Positions 11,688 through 24,463 of a stretch of DNA of 64,000 nt are shown piece by piece. The translations under genes were made by a program, and so were the position numbers. The stretch comes from Erigeron canadensis. Its lineage: Eukaryota; Streptophyta; Magnoliopsida; Asterales; Asteraceae. Every line of letters starts with the position of its first letter. Position 1 is the stretch's first letter. The notes beneath the pieces are model-generated. The model did no database searches. It saw nothing but the letters and a program-made list of their open reading frames with translations, and was not told where the DNA came from. Location: NCBI RefSeq assembly GCF_010389155.1, contig NC_057768.1:38791633-38855632 (forward strand), in the 5' to 3' direction.

Positions 11688-13163
11688 CTAGGTTTAACCC
11701 CGTGCGTTGCACGAGATAACATAAATTTTTATCAAATAGTTCAACAAATGTTCAATATAAAAAAAAACCGTCATCGAAGAACGAAGATATTTTTTTATGT
11801 AATGAAGTAAAATATCAAATGATAAAGTAATAAACATTATTAGAAGGAAAAATTATAAACCTCAAGATAAATCTTCACTTTTTTTCATCCTCCATCACCC
11901 CTTCCACAAGCAATGAATATTTCATCATTCTCTCACCGTCTATGTAGAAATTAATCTTGACTCAGTCATATTTATCTAGTTTGAGTTGGTTTTATTTAAG
12001 TTAGTATTTGAGTTGGTTTTAGTGTTGCTTCAAATAAATGGTATAAAGTCATGGGGTTGACCGAATTATATGCAATTGAGAATATGGACATTATGGGTCA
12101 TACCCATGACTAATTCCTTAGGTAAAGTTGGTAGTTTATTTCCTTATTTTTAGGATCACATGAGATGTAGTTTTGCCTATTTAAGGTTTATTCAGTCATT
12201 GAATGAGAAATAAGTCTCACCTTTGTTTTCTATATTTTTGTACGTATTTACTCTCTTTTCATATTAACATACATAAGATACATATTGAGTGAGGTTAAGA
12301 GTAATAAAAAACAAAGAAAAAGATAAAACTAAAAAGGTGAGAGGGTGAGAAAGAAACCAGATTTACACCACCATCACCACTTTGCTACCCACTCCTTTGG
12401 TACCTACAGGGCGGGTGGTGTTCCAACTGGTCACCGGTCGATCACCACCTTGCCTCCTTAAATATTACGTCCACCCTCAAAGAATTAAACATATAGTATA
12501 TAAAAACATAAATTCAACTTAAATTAAGATAACATTTTTTTATGTTCCAAGTAATCTAAAGTTTATATTTTTGCAATATATTTATGTTAGAAAATAAAAA
12601 TTAAATATAAATTAAAAAAATTTACATCTCAAAAGATATTATATTTAAAAAAATTAAGAATCATTATTATTTTTTAATAAGAAATAAAAAGATCTTTATA
12701 ATATGGAAACTTTTTTATAAATTTGGAATATGTCATTAATATATATTTTAGGTAAGAAACTATTACCATATATCTCTTTTATATATATCTATATATATGT
12801 TAAGTGTCATCTAATTATATAAATAATATTTTTAATAATTTTTTGTGAGATTTTAGATCGAATATCTATCATGTTTTTCAAAATATAAACAAAAATCTCA
12901 TTAGATCAAGTGATTTATGTTTCACATTAAAAACTTGAGGTTGTGGGTTCTAATCATGCTTATGACTTTTTAATATGCTATTTATTCATAATTAATAAAA
13001 GCTATGATGATGATTTGTCAAATATGTATAGATGTTAGCTTACGTGTCAACATTTAAGAAACTAACGACGTGAGATCGCCACGTAGGAAAAAAATGATGT
13101 GGCGAGCTCTGGGATATGCCACATCATCAAATTGAGATAGAGAATTATATATATAGAGAGAGA
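11688..13163 (-). mobile_element. Non-autonomous Helitron, 1476 bp
   Basis: Read on the minus strand, the element ends with a hairpin (CGTGC-AAC-GCACG), a short spacer and CTAG, followed by a host T. The 5' end is TCTCTATATATATAATTC preceded by a host A. This is the A|TC...CTRR|T Helitron layout with the usual subterminal 3' hairpin. No Rep/helicase coding is visible. A weak SINE-like B box lies inside near 12950. Confidence 0.65.
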
Positions 13164-13249
13164 TTTATTTAGTATAAAATATATATGTGGTTAATTATAT
13201 ATGAGTATATCGATTCTTTTTATTTGTTTTTTTTTATTATTATTGTTAC

Positions 13250-13410
13250 TCGTGTTAATTATTTATATAGATGATTTATTTATTTTTTAATTATTTAAAC
13301 CCTCCATTTTGTGTATAAATTGTAACTCAAATAATCATTGTAATCATCACTTTTTATAACAAGAAAATCCCAATTTGTGTATATTGATCATCAAGATGGT
13401 ATCACAGCGA
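13250..13410 (+). mobile_element. LTR retrotransposon remnant: LTR 3' end and primer-binding site
   Basis: An AT-rich stretch ending ...GATCATCA at 13393 is followed by TGGTATCACAGC at 13397. The latter differs by one base from the usual plant initiator-Met-tRNA primer-binding site TGGTATCAGAGC. The start of the LTR is unclear, and no gag or pol frame follows. Confidence 0.45.
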
Positions 13411-14216
13411 ATCAGCCATGTACGGTCTCATCCTTTACCAATTAAACCATCATTCTTAGCCTCGTATTTAATCCCAAAGCCACCAATGGTCGGGATAAGG
13501 CTCTTGTCATGATTGAATATCGTTGTTGTCGTCGTCATCTATAGAGCCGGCCCAACAAAGTACTTGGTCTAGGCCATTGTATTAGGCCCCCAAGTAGCCA
13601 AGGCCCCAACTTTTTATTCTGTTTTGGGCTTTTATTTTGTTATAAGAAGAACTTGGTTTTTTTATGGTATATGTATATGTGGTGGACCGAGGGAACAAAC
13701 AATCAACGGCCCCAATCATAAGTACAGTTTACTCTTCGTACCACCTCCTAGAAGTATCAAATGTTTTACTTTAAAAGCAGTATAGCAATGTTAGACTAAC
13801 ACAAGCACATACTTGCATTGTGAATGCAAATTCACTCTCATCGTTAGAATATAAACTACAGTTGTTTTGGGGTTGAATTAGTATAAACTGGATTGGGGGA
13901 TTTTTGTTAGAGGCTTTAATAAAAAGCCCTCAAACTTGGTACCATTTAAGGTCACCCAAAAGCTTAAACTATGTAACAAGATTTGGAAGTTACATATATT
14001 AGTCCACTTGAAATTGTTGCACCTTTGATGGGTGCAATAAACGATGACATTGATTTCCTTGTCATGTCCATATTTTTGCCGCATTATGTAGTATTGTGGA
14101 TTGATAGTCTCCAACTCTCCATCTCCATAAGAAGCAAACATTTGAAATTTCTTACTCATGGGTCACTTTTATGAAATAGTTTGTCTTTGAAAATTCAATA
14201 GGTTTTGAGCAGGACA
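13411..14216. other. Decayed repeats, no gene
   Basis: GGCCCAACAAAGTACTTGG-type words near 13550-13610 look like the remains of a dispersed element. A 93-codon minus ORF and an overlapping 63-codon plus ORF near 13900-14170 show no recognisable protein. Confidence 0.35.
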
Positions 14217-14224
14217 ACCCTAAT

Positions 14225-14665
14225 CAATGTTTTATATACCGGTATATATCGGCCGGTATTACCGGTATTTGAGGGTACTTCGGTATTTTAATCCCGATAT
14301 TTTTCCAGTATTTTTACTATTTTATACCGGTCCGTATTTCTGGTATTCCCGGTATTTTCTTTTCATTTTTTTTTGAAGTTTTTTTAAATATTTTTTTTAT
14401 GATACTTTAATGTTAGTGTTTGTTATTGTGAACTTTAAACCTTATATTTTGTTATAAAATACCTATTTGGTACGAGTATTATTTTTGAGTGAATCTCAAT
14501 TGTTTTTGAATATTTTCGTTAAATTGTAACAAATTTTGTAGAATAATAATAAAATAAAATGATATAGTCGTACTGGACAGTATTTCCGGTAATTCCGATA
14601 ATACCGGTAATACCGAAATTTTTTTATATACCGATATGATTAAAATACCGGTTTTTAAAACATTG
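14225..14665. mobile_element. hAT-type MITE, 441 bp
   Basis: The ends are CAATGTTTTATATACCGG and the reverse complement of CAATGTTTTAAAAACCGG. The target duplication ACCCTAAT is identical at 14217-14224 and 14666-14673. The interior is full of CCGGTATT/AATACCGG words. The 8-bp duplication points to the hAT superfamily. Confidence 0.85.
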
Positions 14666-14805
14666 ACCCTAATTTCAATCGACCTATCTGGGTTTGAGCG
14701 GACCAATTGCAAATTGATAACCGACTTTAAACATTCCGATGATCTCTAAGTAAAAAATAACAAGTCATTGAAAACATCAAAACATCACGTCAACTTAAGT
14801 TCAAA

Positions 14806-15000
14806 GTTGTCATTACGCTCATAGCTTAGTGGTTAGGGAGTTTTCACTTTGTTATTTCTTCATAGGGGGTCATTAATTCAAATCTTGTCATATGCAAATG
14901 TGATGAGGGGACTTTAAAATGTTATACCCATCTATACACGGGAAAGCAAACTCTTTAGGACATTGTCAAGATTCAAACCTGGCGTGAATGCATCAAAGTT
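14806..15000 (+). mobile_element. tRNA-derived SINE
   Basis: The A box TAGCTTAGTGG matches the Pol III consensus. A B-box-like AATTCAAATC follows about 50 bases downstream. The body continues past 14940, and the 3' end is not certain. Confidence 0.55.
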
Positions 15001-15844
15001 GGGAATGTTAATTATTTATCTGCTCTATCTTTGAAAGAAAAAATGGTCAACCAATGCTTAAAGAATATTGCCAAGACAAAGTTAAAAGTTAATAAAACTG
15101 GATTAATGGAAGTCGGATGACTGAGCATAAATAATCAACCGTTTTTATTATTTTTACAATAAGCGGGCTTTGTTAAATGTAAAGGCGGTAAGGTGAATAA
15201 AGTATTTTTATATTATCATAAATTTTAAGGGTTGATTTTTTAATATAAAAGTTACAAATCTTGTTATGTACATCAAATGCAGGTTTTAAAATTACATTTA
15301 GCATTTTCCTAAATAAAATAACATATAACTTGGTGAAAAGTCTGATGCCATGATATCCGGCTTAATGCACTCGTCTACCAAATAAACAGTCAAATACACT
15401 CGTCTACAATTCTACATCACACACACGGGTCCACAATTTCGATAAAGGAAGTGATAAATATATAATGATTTTTTTAATCACATATTTAAAGTGATGATGA
15501 TTCGTTATTATATAGTTTGGATATTATATTATACAAAGTATTGATTTTTATGCCTATAATAAAACCTTTTGGACTGTTGTTATTTTATTTTTTTCTTTCT
15601 ATAAGTATGTCTTTACCTTTTGAGTTTTGACTAATGAAACTTGATTCACATTGACCACAGTTTGCATTATAGACGGATAATTTACAACCTTTATACTTTT
15701 ATAGAATAATAATAATAATAATCATATTTTTCTAATCTGCAATTTTTATTGATTTATGTAGTGCCCTACATAAATGAAGTTTCAAGTCCCACTAAGCTTA
15801 CTCTTCAGTCTTCACTGCCCCACTACTCTAATCCAACTCGAACA
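15001..15844. other. Upstream region of the aspartic protease gene
   Basis: AT-rich, with an (AAT)n run near 15707-15722. It presumably contains the promoter of the gene at 15845. No particular element can be fixed. Confidence 0.4.
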
Positions 15845-17338
15845 ATGGTGAAACTGAAAAATAAGCTCCTTCTTCTTCTACTTATCTCTATCCTTTTCAC
15901 ATCGACCCTCACCGCCTCCGCCGTTGCATCTACAACCACCACCACCGTGTTCCACGTCACTGAATCCATCCAAAAAACCTTGAATGCAGTTTCCCACACA
16001 CCCAAACACCCCTCACAAATCCTAACTCAATCAACATCACTTGTTAAATCCTCTTCTTCCTTTTCCTCCTCAACTCTCTCTTTACAGCTCCACACTCGCT
16101 CCTCCATCCATAAACCCTCATCACACAAAAACTACAACTCACTCGTTCTATCTCGACTCGCTCGTGACTCTTCCCGAGTCAACTCACTTCAAACTCGTCT
16201 CCATCTAGCCGTTAACAATATCTCAAAACCAAATCTCAAACCATTATTCAGTGAGTATAAATCAACAAGTGATAGAGATTTACAAGTACCTGTTGTTTCC
16301 GGAACGAGCCAAGGAAGCGGCGAGTATTTCTCCCGAGTTGGAATCGGCCATCCACCGAGTCAAGTTTATATGGTTATAGACACAGGTAGTGACGTCAGCT
16401 GGCTACAATGTGCACCCTGCGCTGATTGTTATCAACAAACTGATCCTATTTATGAACCTCAATCATCATCTACATATTCTCCCATCACGTGCGAGGCACG
16501 TGACTGCAAATCCCTAGAAGTTTCCGAATGCAGAAACGACACGTGTCTGTATCAGGTATCCTACGGTGACGGATCTTATACCGTTGGAGATTTTGCAACG
16601 GAGACGGTGACGTTAACGGATTCCGTTAAGGTTAACGATATAGCTATAGGATGTGGACATAATAACGAAGGGTTGTTCGTCGGGGCTGCCGGATTAATCG
16701 GACTCGGCGGCGGCAAGTTGTCGTTTCCGTCGCAGATAAACGCCACGTCATACTCTTACTGTCTCGTAGACCGTGACTCCGACGCCACGTCATCACTAGA
16801 TTTCAACTCACCGATTCCTAAAGGTGCCGTTACAGCTCCGTTACTTAAAAGTGACAAAATCGATACGTTTTATTACGTTAACTTAACCGGAATCAGCGTA
16901 GGCGGTGATATGGTTAACATTCCAGAGAAGACGTTTTTGTTAAGTAGCGACGGAGACGGCGGAGTGATAGTGGATTCGGGAACGGCGGTGACGAGATTTG
17001 AAACGACGGCGTATAATGCGTTACGAGATGCATTTGTTAGTAAGACAAAGAAGCTGAAGTTTGTTAACAGTGTGGCATTGTTTGATACTTGTTACGATTT
17101 TTCGAAAATGAAGAGTGTACAGGTGCCAACGGTGTCGTTTCATTTTTCTAATGGACAGAAATTGGGATTACCGGCTAAGAATTACTTGATACCGATTGAT
17201 TCGAATGGGACATTTTGCTTTGCTTTCGCTGCTACGACGTCTTCGCTGTCGATAATCGGTAATGTGCAGCAACAAGGGATTCGTGTTACTTACGATTTTC
17301 AACGATCAATTGTTGGCTTCACGTCTAATGAATGTTGA
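15845..17338 (+). CDS. ASPG1: Aspartic protease, ASPG1-like (pepsin family A1), intronless
   Basis: This is a 497-residue secreted pepsin-like protease. I start it at 15845 because MVKLKNKLLLLLLISILF makes a good signal peptide; the frame is open to an upstream ATG at 15749, which would put 32 polar residues first. A propeptide of about 140 residues follows, then the mature enzyme. The first active-site motif DTGSDVSW has its Asp at residue 179, and the second, DSGT, at residue 377. The flap region has YGDGSYTVGDFATETVTL. Paired cysteines in CAPCADCYQQ and CEARDCKSL, plus IGCGHNNEGLFVGAAGLIGLG and SYCLVDRDSD, mark the plant atypical/nucellin-like group. The closest match I know is Arabidopsis ASPARTIC PROTEASE IN GUARD CELL 1, of similar length and also intronless, which promotes ABA-dependent drought avoidance. 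Orthology is inferred, and paralogues with the same motifs exist. Confidence 0.9.
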   Translation: MVKLKNKLLLLLLISILFTSTLTASAVASTTTTTVFHVTESIQKTLNAVSHTPKHPSQILTQSTSLVKSSSSFSSSTLSLQLHTRSSIHKPSSHKNYNSLVLSRLARDSSRVNSLQTRLHLAVNNISKPNLKPLFSEYKSTSDRDLQVPVVSGTSQGSGEYFSRVGIGHPPSQVYMVIDTGSDVSWLQCAPCADCYQQTDPIYEPQSSSTYSPITCEARDCKSLEVSECRNDTCLYQVSYGDGSYTVGDFATETVTLTDSVKVNDIAIGCGHNNEGLFVGAAGLIGLGGGKLSFPSQINATSYSYCLVDRDSDATSSLDFNSPIPKGAVTAPLLKSDKIDTFYYVNLTGISVGGDMVNIPEKTFLLSSDGDGGVIVDSGTAVTRFETTAYNALRDAFVSKTKKLKFVNSVALFDTCYDFSKMKSVQVPTVSFHFSNGQKLGLPAKNYLIPIDSNGTFCFAFAATTSSLSIIGNVQQQGIRVTYDFQRSIVGFTSNEC

Positions 17339-18797
17339 TTATATCAAATCGGCTTTTTAAGTTTTTTTTTATTAAAAAAAAAATTTATCCCGATGATTAT
17401 TGTTTATTATGACTTGTGAGTATCAACACGTCTAGTCGATATTGCCTGCTTTGGTGCACATTTTGTTTTTGGACTCGGCTCTTTATTGATTTGAAGAAGG
17501 TTTTAACGAATTTTTTTTTGATAGCGTTGTTGGTCGTAGTTTGCGTTAATTAGATTTTGTTGAAATTTATCAGTTACTCGTATAATTTTTGTTTTGGTAT
17601 TGTTTCGATTAATTAAGGTTAAACATAGAAGAGAGTCGACATTATATGCATCCATTCACGTACTTTCTAGATGAGAAAAGACTTCTTATTAATTTCGTGT
17701 GCTTGCTGCCTCGTTCACCTAAAGGATACAAACCAATAACCATAGTCTCTTTCCAAATCAGCCCTCTTATTGATTCGTATGCTTGCTCTTAAATCAGCCC
17801 AACTTCCATAATCGTAACATATATGATTGGTAGAGCTATTAGGCTTCTTGCAAGAGTCGGGATAAAATTTGAGAAACATATGAAAGAGTTTATCGACCAT
17901 AAAGCATCATACAATGAGTAAATGTAGTCCTTGAGATTTAGCCCAACTGGACATTTAATGCCCTTTATGTTTTTCAGTCAAATATTGATTACGGGTTTGA
18001 AACATTTGAAAGGCATGTTGGAAGTCCTTGCCAATGAGATGAGGCACGAGGGTTTTTTCTCGCATTTAGCTGGTTTCCTCCAGAACTGTAGTTGACTAGT
18101 GGGACTTCCATCGCCAATTACGCCTTCGGATTAACTGTGTTGGTGACATGGTTGATCATAATCATCACTGCTATTAAAAAGACAAACGAATGAGTAAATG
18201 TATGTAGTACAAATTGGTCTACGATTGTCTGAGATGAAATGAGAAAAGATATTATTAGTAACGTACTAACGTTGATATATAAATTAATGTACTAAACAAC
18301 CTGATTAAGCAACATTAAGGGGCAGGTTATGCTTTAATTGAAACCTGATTAAATAACCTGATATATAAATTAATGTACTAAACCACCTGATTTTTAAACA
18401 ACCCGAGGAGTGTTAGCTTTGTCAGAGTATCAACTATCAACTACGAAATAAGATCACATATTTCGTAGTTATTAATATACTCGTAATTAAGTAAGTCAAA
18501 GGTAGATTAAAACAACAATTGAAAACCAATTGAATTGACGTCTTGGTTACCTTGTAATTTTGTAAAGTAATATACTCTATTAGTTTGCGGTTATCTTTTA
18601 TGACTTCCAGCATTTTAGTGTTAAAAAATACATCAATATATTTACATGTTTGGATTAATTGGATGAACTTGACGATCCAGTTGCGTTGCCACTGTTAGTC
18701 GATTTATTGAATGCAAAAAAAAAAAAAAAAAAAAGAAACTTAACTTGAGAATATGATACGATTAATGAAGAATGAAAGATTAGCTGATCCATGGGCT
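17339..18797. other. Intergenic, with a 35-bp direct repeat
   Basis: The words at 18272-18306 and 18357-18391 (GATATATAAATTAATGTACT followed by AAACMACCTGATT) form a direct repeat 85 bp apart. A poly(A) run at about 18715-18734 may be the tail of an old retroposon. A 61-codon minus ORF at 17715-17900 is not recognised. Confidence 0.45.
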
Positions 18798-18916
18798 AAA
18801 AGACATAGCAAACATAATATCATATTGGACTTAAAAACAATGTATGTGAGAGAGAGCGAGAGCGAGAGACCCCTCCCCGGCAACACTCCCCGGCCGCCAT
18901 CTTCAACTGAGAATAA

Positions 18917-20780
18917 GATTGGACAGACGTCAAGCACCGGAGAAAGAACCGTCACCAAAACATCACCTCCTACTTCATCTATAATCTACCGGCCTCCCTA
19001 ACCAGCCTAGAACTCAAAAACCTTTTCCAACATCATGAAAACCTGATCGATGCATACGTTGCCAAGAAGAAAGACAGGTACAACAATCCTTTTGGCTTCA
19101 TTAGACTCAAGAACATCACAAACCTTTCTTCTTTCATCCATAACCTCCAGGGCACCAAATGCAACGGTATGATTCTTGGTGTTTTCCCGACAAAATTCGA
19201 TCGATCTGGCAATCCCCTCCAATCTAACCCTTCAAATAAATCTAAAACCCCCCACTCCTTCCAAAACTCCAAAAGAAATATAAATCACCACCACCCTTCT
19301 CCCCCGCCCCGCCATCCAAACACCTTCCCATCAATCCCTAAAACATACTCCACAACTTATCGTGACACTCTCACCAACCCACCTCCTTCCCATCCCACTG
19401 TCATCCTCCCACATAAAGAACCTGTAACCCCGGCTTCTTGGAAAAACTCAATGATCATAGCCACTGTTAAACACCTATCCACCCTATTAGACCCTAAACC
19501 CCTCCTACAAGATACTGATATCAACACCAGAATCACCATTACATATGTGGGCGGTCTCACCATTCTGCTATCCTTCAACGCCTCGGCCCTAGCAGCAGAT
19601 TTTCTTAAAACCAAAGAATCCTTCCTCAAAAAATGGTTCTCTTCATTTGAGATCTGGAACGGACAAGACAAGGATTATGGTCGAATTGTCACACTCAAAA
19701 TTTATGGCATGCCTTTGCCATTATGGGATAAAGCGAGTTTTGACAAAGTTGCATCCGCAGTAGGCAAAGTTATGGAGAACTCTGATGTCTCATTCAGAGA
19801 TGGCAATCTATCCCATGGGAAAGTCCTTACATTGATAGACTCACACAAGAAGATTGACAGGCAGGTCATCGTTAGATGGAAGTCCAAAACTTACCTTACT
19901 AGAGTGGTGGAAGATGGGACCGACTGGTTCCCACCTTTCCTTGATGATATGGACGACGCTGATGATCATGAAGTTTCCGATGAGTCTAAACCGGAAAACA
20001 CAAAACCCAATACAACGGTTTCAGATGAAACCAAATTGGAAAACACAAACCCCGACATGGAGATCGACCTTTCAGTTAACCAGGAAACAACTCGTGACAT
20101 GGGAAACCTAAAAGCCGCCATAAATACTGACAACACCCTTAATGACCCCCCCCCCCATAATACCTTCAGCAACTCCCAATAAAAACAAACAACATCCACC
20201 TCGAAAACCCCAACCAAACAGCAACAAATCTGACACACCAAATCTCCAATACCAAAAGGAACACCTCTTCAACTCCCCGCCACACCCTATCATCACTCCT
20301 TCCGATCCTCTGCATATCACCCCATGCAAATCACAAAAAAGACAACGTCAACTTTCCCCCACAGATTCACCATCAAGACACCCTGACCTAAATTCTCCCC
20401 CATCATCTTTTTCCTTCCAAAAACTCAACCAAACACCACCATGCAAATCTGCCCCTGCTTATCTTCTCCATAAACCTCAATACACCTCGAGATATAACTC
20501 CTCATCCATCCCATTCCAAACACTTATCAACAATGATGACCCCCCTCAGCCTAACCACTCGTACAAACTCCCCATTAGCAACCAACAAAACCCACCATCA
20601 CTTCCTCCCCTAAGCTCTACCCCAAACCCTTCCATCACATTAGCTTTAACCCCTTCTGAAGTAGAAGAATTAAAAGGCACCATGGAAATTGGTGATTGCG
20701 TTGGGGTTGACCTTGCTGGTTTTGACGATGATGTAGTTGATCTTGTTATCGAAAACCGTGAACAAAACCTCCATCAATGA
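18917..20780 (+). pseudogene. LINE ORF1 (RRM RNA-binding protein), frameshifted
   Basis: ORF1 of plant L1-type LINEs coats the element RNA. The frame is open from 18917, just after a TAA at 18914, with no early ATG, so the start is lost or lies in another frame. WTDVKHRRKNR leads into an RRM at about 18974-19200: FIYNLP as the RNP2-like strand and NNPFGFIRLKN as the RNP1-like strand. A second domain of DUF4283 type follows (IVTLKIYGMPLPLWD). The frame stops at 20182, but the C-terminal part continues in another frame from 20142 to 20780. The switch lies at an 11-base C run (20146-20156). The final acidic VGVDLAGFDDDVVDLVIE is a usual ORF1 ending. Confidence 0.85.
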
Positions 20781-23700
20781 ATTTCTTAACCCTCAATATC
20801 CGTGGAATCAAAGGAATCGGAAAGCCCAGTTGGATCAAACAACTAAAAGTAAATCACCACATCAGTTTCATGTATATTCAAAAAAACCCACATCCAAGAC
20901 GATCAACATTTATACCTTCCAAACTTATGGGGCAACTCAACCTACTCCCATGCTTTCATCCCATCTACCGGATCAGAAGGCAGGTCTGGTAGTATTCTCA
21001 GTCTTTGGGATCCTTCCATCTTCTCGTTGACCAACACAATCAAATCAACACACTACCTGGTCACTTCCGGCCACTTCGTCGGGGCTACAGATACATACCA
21101 CATCCTCAATGTCTATGCCCCTCACGAACCCCATGAAAAACAAGCTCTATGGGATGAGATCACTGCTTTAATCTCTACCATATCGGGTCTTTGGATTCTT
21201 CTTGGTGAATTCAATGCAGTGAGATACCCACATGAAAGAAAAAACTCCCAATTCATTCCATCATGTGCAACTGCCTTCAATGAGTTCATTCACGAGACAG
21301 GTTTGCTCGAGTACACAATGCTTGGTAAACAATTCACTTACGTAGCTGACAATGGTAAGAATAAGAGCAAGATAGATAGAGTTTTGGTTTCCTCCAATTT
21401 CATGGATTTATGGCCCACTGCCTCTCTTACCGCCCTCCCGAGATCCCTCTCTGACCACCGCCATTAGTCTTATCGACCTCGTCAATCGATTTTGGTCCAC
21501 CTCCCTTTCGAATCTTTAACTCTTGGTTCTCCAAACCAAATTTTGATGAAACAGTAATAAACTCCCTAAACTCTTGCATTGCCTTTGGATACCCCGATCA
21601 AATCCTCAAAATCCTAAAGGCCGAACTTAAATCTTGGAACCACTCCACAATCACCCAAGAAAACCAACTCAAAACAACCCTAACCTCCCAGCTTGAATTG
21701 CTCGATGATATAATTGACCAGAGGGACTATACAGATGACGAACTCACTGCATGGACGGAAACAAAGGAACAAATCCAAGCACTTGAACATGCAAGATCCA
21801 TGGATTTACACCAAAAATCTCGAGCCAAGTGGGTTAAGGATGGGGACGAGAATACCGCTTTCTTCCACGGTTTTATCAACATTCGCGTGGCTAAGAATAG
21901 GCTAAGTGGTCTCGAGATTAATGGCGTTTGGCATACAAACCCTCCATCCATCAGGGAAGAAGCACTCCGTTTTTTCAAGGACAAATCAAAGAACCAAAAG
22001 TGAAGCGACCAAAGATCAACTGTCATGGCATCAATACCTTTGACCCGGTTGACTCTAACCTCCTGATTGCACCATTCACCCTCAACGAAATTAAGGTAGC
22101 TGTTTGGGCCTGCGATAGCAACCGAGCACCAGGGCCCGATGGATTTAACTTTGGATTCATTAAGCGATTTTGGGACATTTTAAAAATGGACTTCCTAAAC
22201 ATCCTACTTGACTTCTACAACCGTAGGTCCCTTAGTCATGGTTGTTGCTCCTCCCATATCGTCCTCATCCCAAAACATGCATCCATCAAAACCCTCAACG
22301 ACTTCAGACCCATCACCTTGATTGGATGCATAAAGAAAGTCATCTCTAAAGTCCTCGCTAATCGTCTCAAAAAGGTAATTGGTAAGCTTATTTCCCCTTG
22401 CCAACTTGCCTTCTTGTCGGATAGAAACATCATTGACGGGCCCATGATCCTCAACGAGATCTTGGCATGGTTCAAAAAATGTAAGCAGGAAACCTTCTAT
22501 TTCAAAATAGATTTTGAAAAGGCATTTGACACTCTAAATTGGGACTTTCTCATCTCCGTCATGCAACAAATGAACTTCCCCGAAAAATGGCTACTATGGA
22601 TGCGTGGCATTTTAATGGCTTCTCGGTCAGCCATTCTTGTAAATGGGTGTCCCACTGTTGAATTTAATTGTGAGCGAGGCGTCCCTCAAGGTGACCCCCT
22701 TTCCCCATTCATCTTTATAATCGCAATGGAAGCTTTCACCAATATCATTCATCGGGCCTCCACTCTTGGCCTTATAGCTGGTATCCAATTACCTAACTCT
22801 GGCCCAACCATCACCCATCTCATCTATGCCGATGATGTTATTCTCTTGGGTAAATGGTCCAGAAGGTATGTCTCCAACATCGTTAGAATCATGCGTTGTT
22901 TTCACCTCGCTTCCGAGCTCAAAATAAACTTGCAAAAATCTAGTTTTTTTGGTTTTAGCCTCAACCAAACCGACGCCACCTTGGCTGCAGACACCCTCCA
23001 TTGTCAAATTGGAAAACTTCCCATGACGTACCTAGGTTTAACTGTGGGTGCGAACATGAACCTCAAAAAGTATTGGCAACCTGTCATTCAAACCTTCGAG
23101 AACCGACTCTCAAAATGGAAAGTCGCCACTCTCTCAATTGGAGGTAGAATCACCCTAATCCGCTCCGTGCTTGACAGTCTCCCATCTTATTTCTTCTCGT
23201 TGTACAAGGCACCGGTATGTGTTCTCTCTAAGCTTGAGTCAATTCGAAGGACTTTCTTTTGGGGAGGGTCCTCGACTTCTAAAAAAAAATACCCTGGGTC
23301 AGTTGGGATAAGGTCACTGCGCCTTTAGAATCGGGCGGGCTTGGGTTGGGTATCTTATCTACAAAAAATATATCCTTGCTTGCCAAATGGTGGTGGCGTT
23401 TCCGAAATGAACCAAACAGTCTATGGGCGCGCACCATCTCCTCCATCCACTTTTCGCAACGAAACTGCTCCCCTCTCCCCTTTAAATCTGGTACGGTGGG
23501 CGCTTGGTACACTATTGCAAAGCTGAGCCCCCACCTTGCCAAATTTGACATCTCTTTGCAGGATATGATAATAGGTCAGGTGAGCGATGGTGCTTCAATT
23601 CGCTTTTGGATCGATTCTTGGATTGGAAATGAACCGCTAAGCACACGATACCCAGACCTTTTCAAGCTGGAGAAACGAAAGGGTTGTTATATAAATGAAC

Positions 23701-24421
23701 GTTGCACCAGACAAGGACTCTTTTCTCAATGGACATGGGATTGGACTACTTTTCCGGTGTCACCAACCGAACTGCATCAGCTTCAAGATCTTCTCTCCAC
23801 AATCCAACATGTAAACCTTGCATCTGGACCGGACACTTGGATTTGGAGCAACGACCCAACGGGTAAATTCACCGTCAAATCCTTGAGAAATTGCATACAG
23901 AAGGCTTTTTTGGCCCCAACCAGCGTATCTTCCAGTGGTTTCGGCTAGCACCTCTAAAGACCAATATCTTGGGATGGAGAATCGACCTAAACCGACTGCC
24001 TACTCATGACCTCCTTTCAGCACGCAATGTACAGTTAAGGGCCACTTTCTGCCCACTGTGTAATAACCATGTCAAGACTGTTGCCCATCTTTTCCTGCAT
24101 TGTGACTTCGCACGAATTCTATGGACCTTCCTCCTGTCCTGGTGTAGATTACCTTTACTGAATCCTTCCACCATACAGGAGCTTTTCACCATCCATGAAG
24201 ACCCCATGATCGACCTGGGAAAAGCCAAACTCATCAACCTTATTGTCTTAGCTTATTGCTGGACCATATGGAGACTCCGTAACGATTGTGTTTTCTCCAA
24301 CAAACCCCCCTCAACTAGATTTGCCTTTAAAGAATTAAAAACCTTAAGCTTCCTCTGGTTATGTAATCGTTCTAAGACTCCCCTGTTAACTTGGTCCAAT
24401 TGGACCTCATTTAGCTTTTAG
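20777..24421 (+). pseudogene. LINE ORF2 (endonuclease, reverse transcriptase, zf-RVT), frameshifted
   Basis: ORF2 nicks target DNA and copies the element RNA. It begins at 20777 (MNFLTLNIRGIKG), overlapping the ORF1 stop as ATGA. The apurinic-type endonuclease (to about 21460) carries LNVYAPHEP and SDH. The motif normally IQET reads IQKT, and GDFN reads GEFN, so two catalytic acids are altered. Reverse transcriptase follows from about 21940: NRAPGPDGF, FKIDFEKAFDTLNW, GVPQGDPLSPF and catalytic YADD at about 22824. The C-terminal zf-RVT is near 24030-24110 (CPLC..H....H..HC). No RNase H is seen. Frame shifts occur near 20880, 21467-21700, 21950, 23281 and 23915, so no continuous product exists. 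Confidence 0.9.
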
Positions 24422-24446
24422 TCCCTGCAATGTACTTGTATCACTT

Positions 24447-24463
24447 ACTAGCTCCTTGCTAGT
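24447..24463 (+). other. 3'UTR stem-loop of the full-length LINE
   Basis: ACTAGC-TCCTT-GCTAGT forms a perfect 6-bp stem with a 5-base loop, 28 bases before the poly(A) tail. Equivalent hairpins precede the tails of the LINEs at 34378 and 36415. Confidence 0.75.

Noticed and set aside
15749..15844. Upstream in-frame ATG extending the aspartic protease by 32 residues
   Set aside because: The extension is polar and would bury the signal peptide. The ATG at 15845 gives a proper secretory N-terminus and the usual family length.
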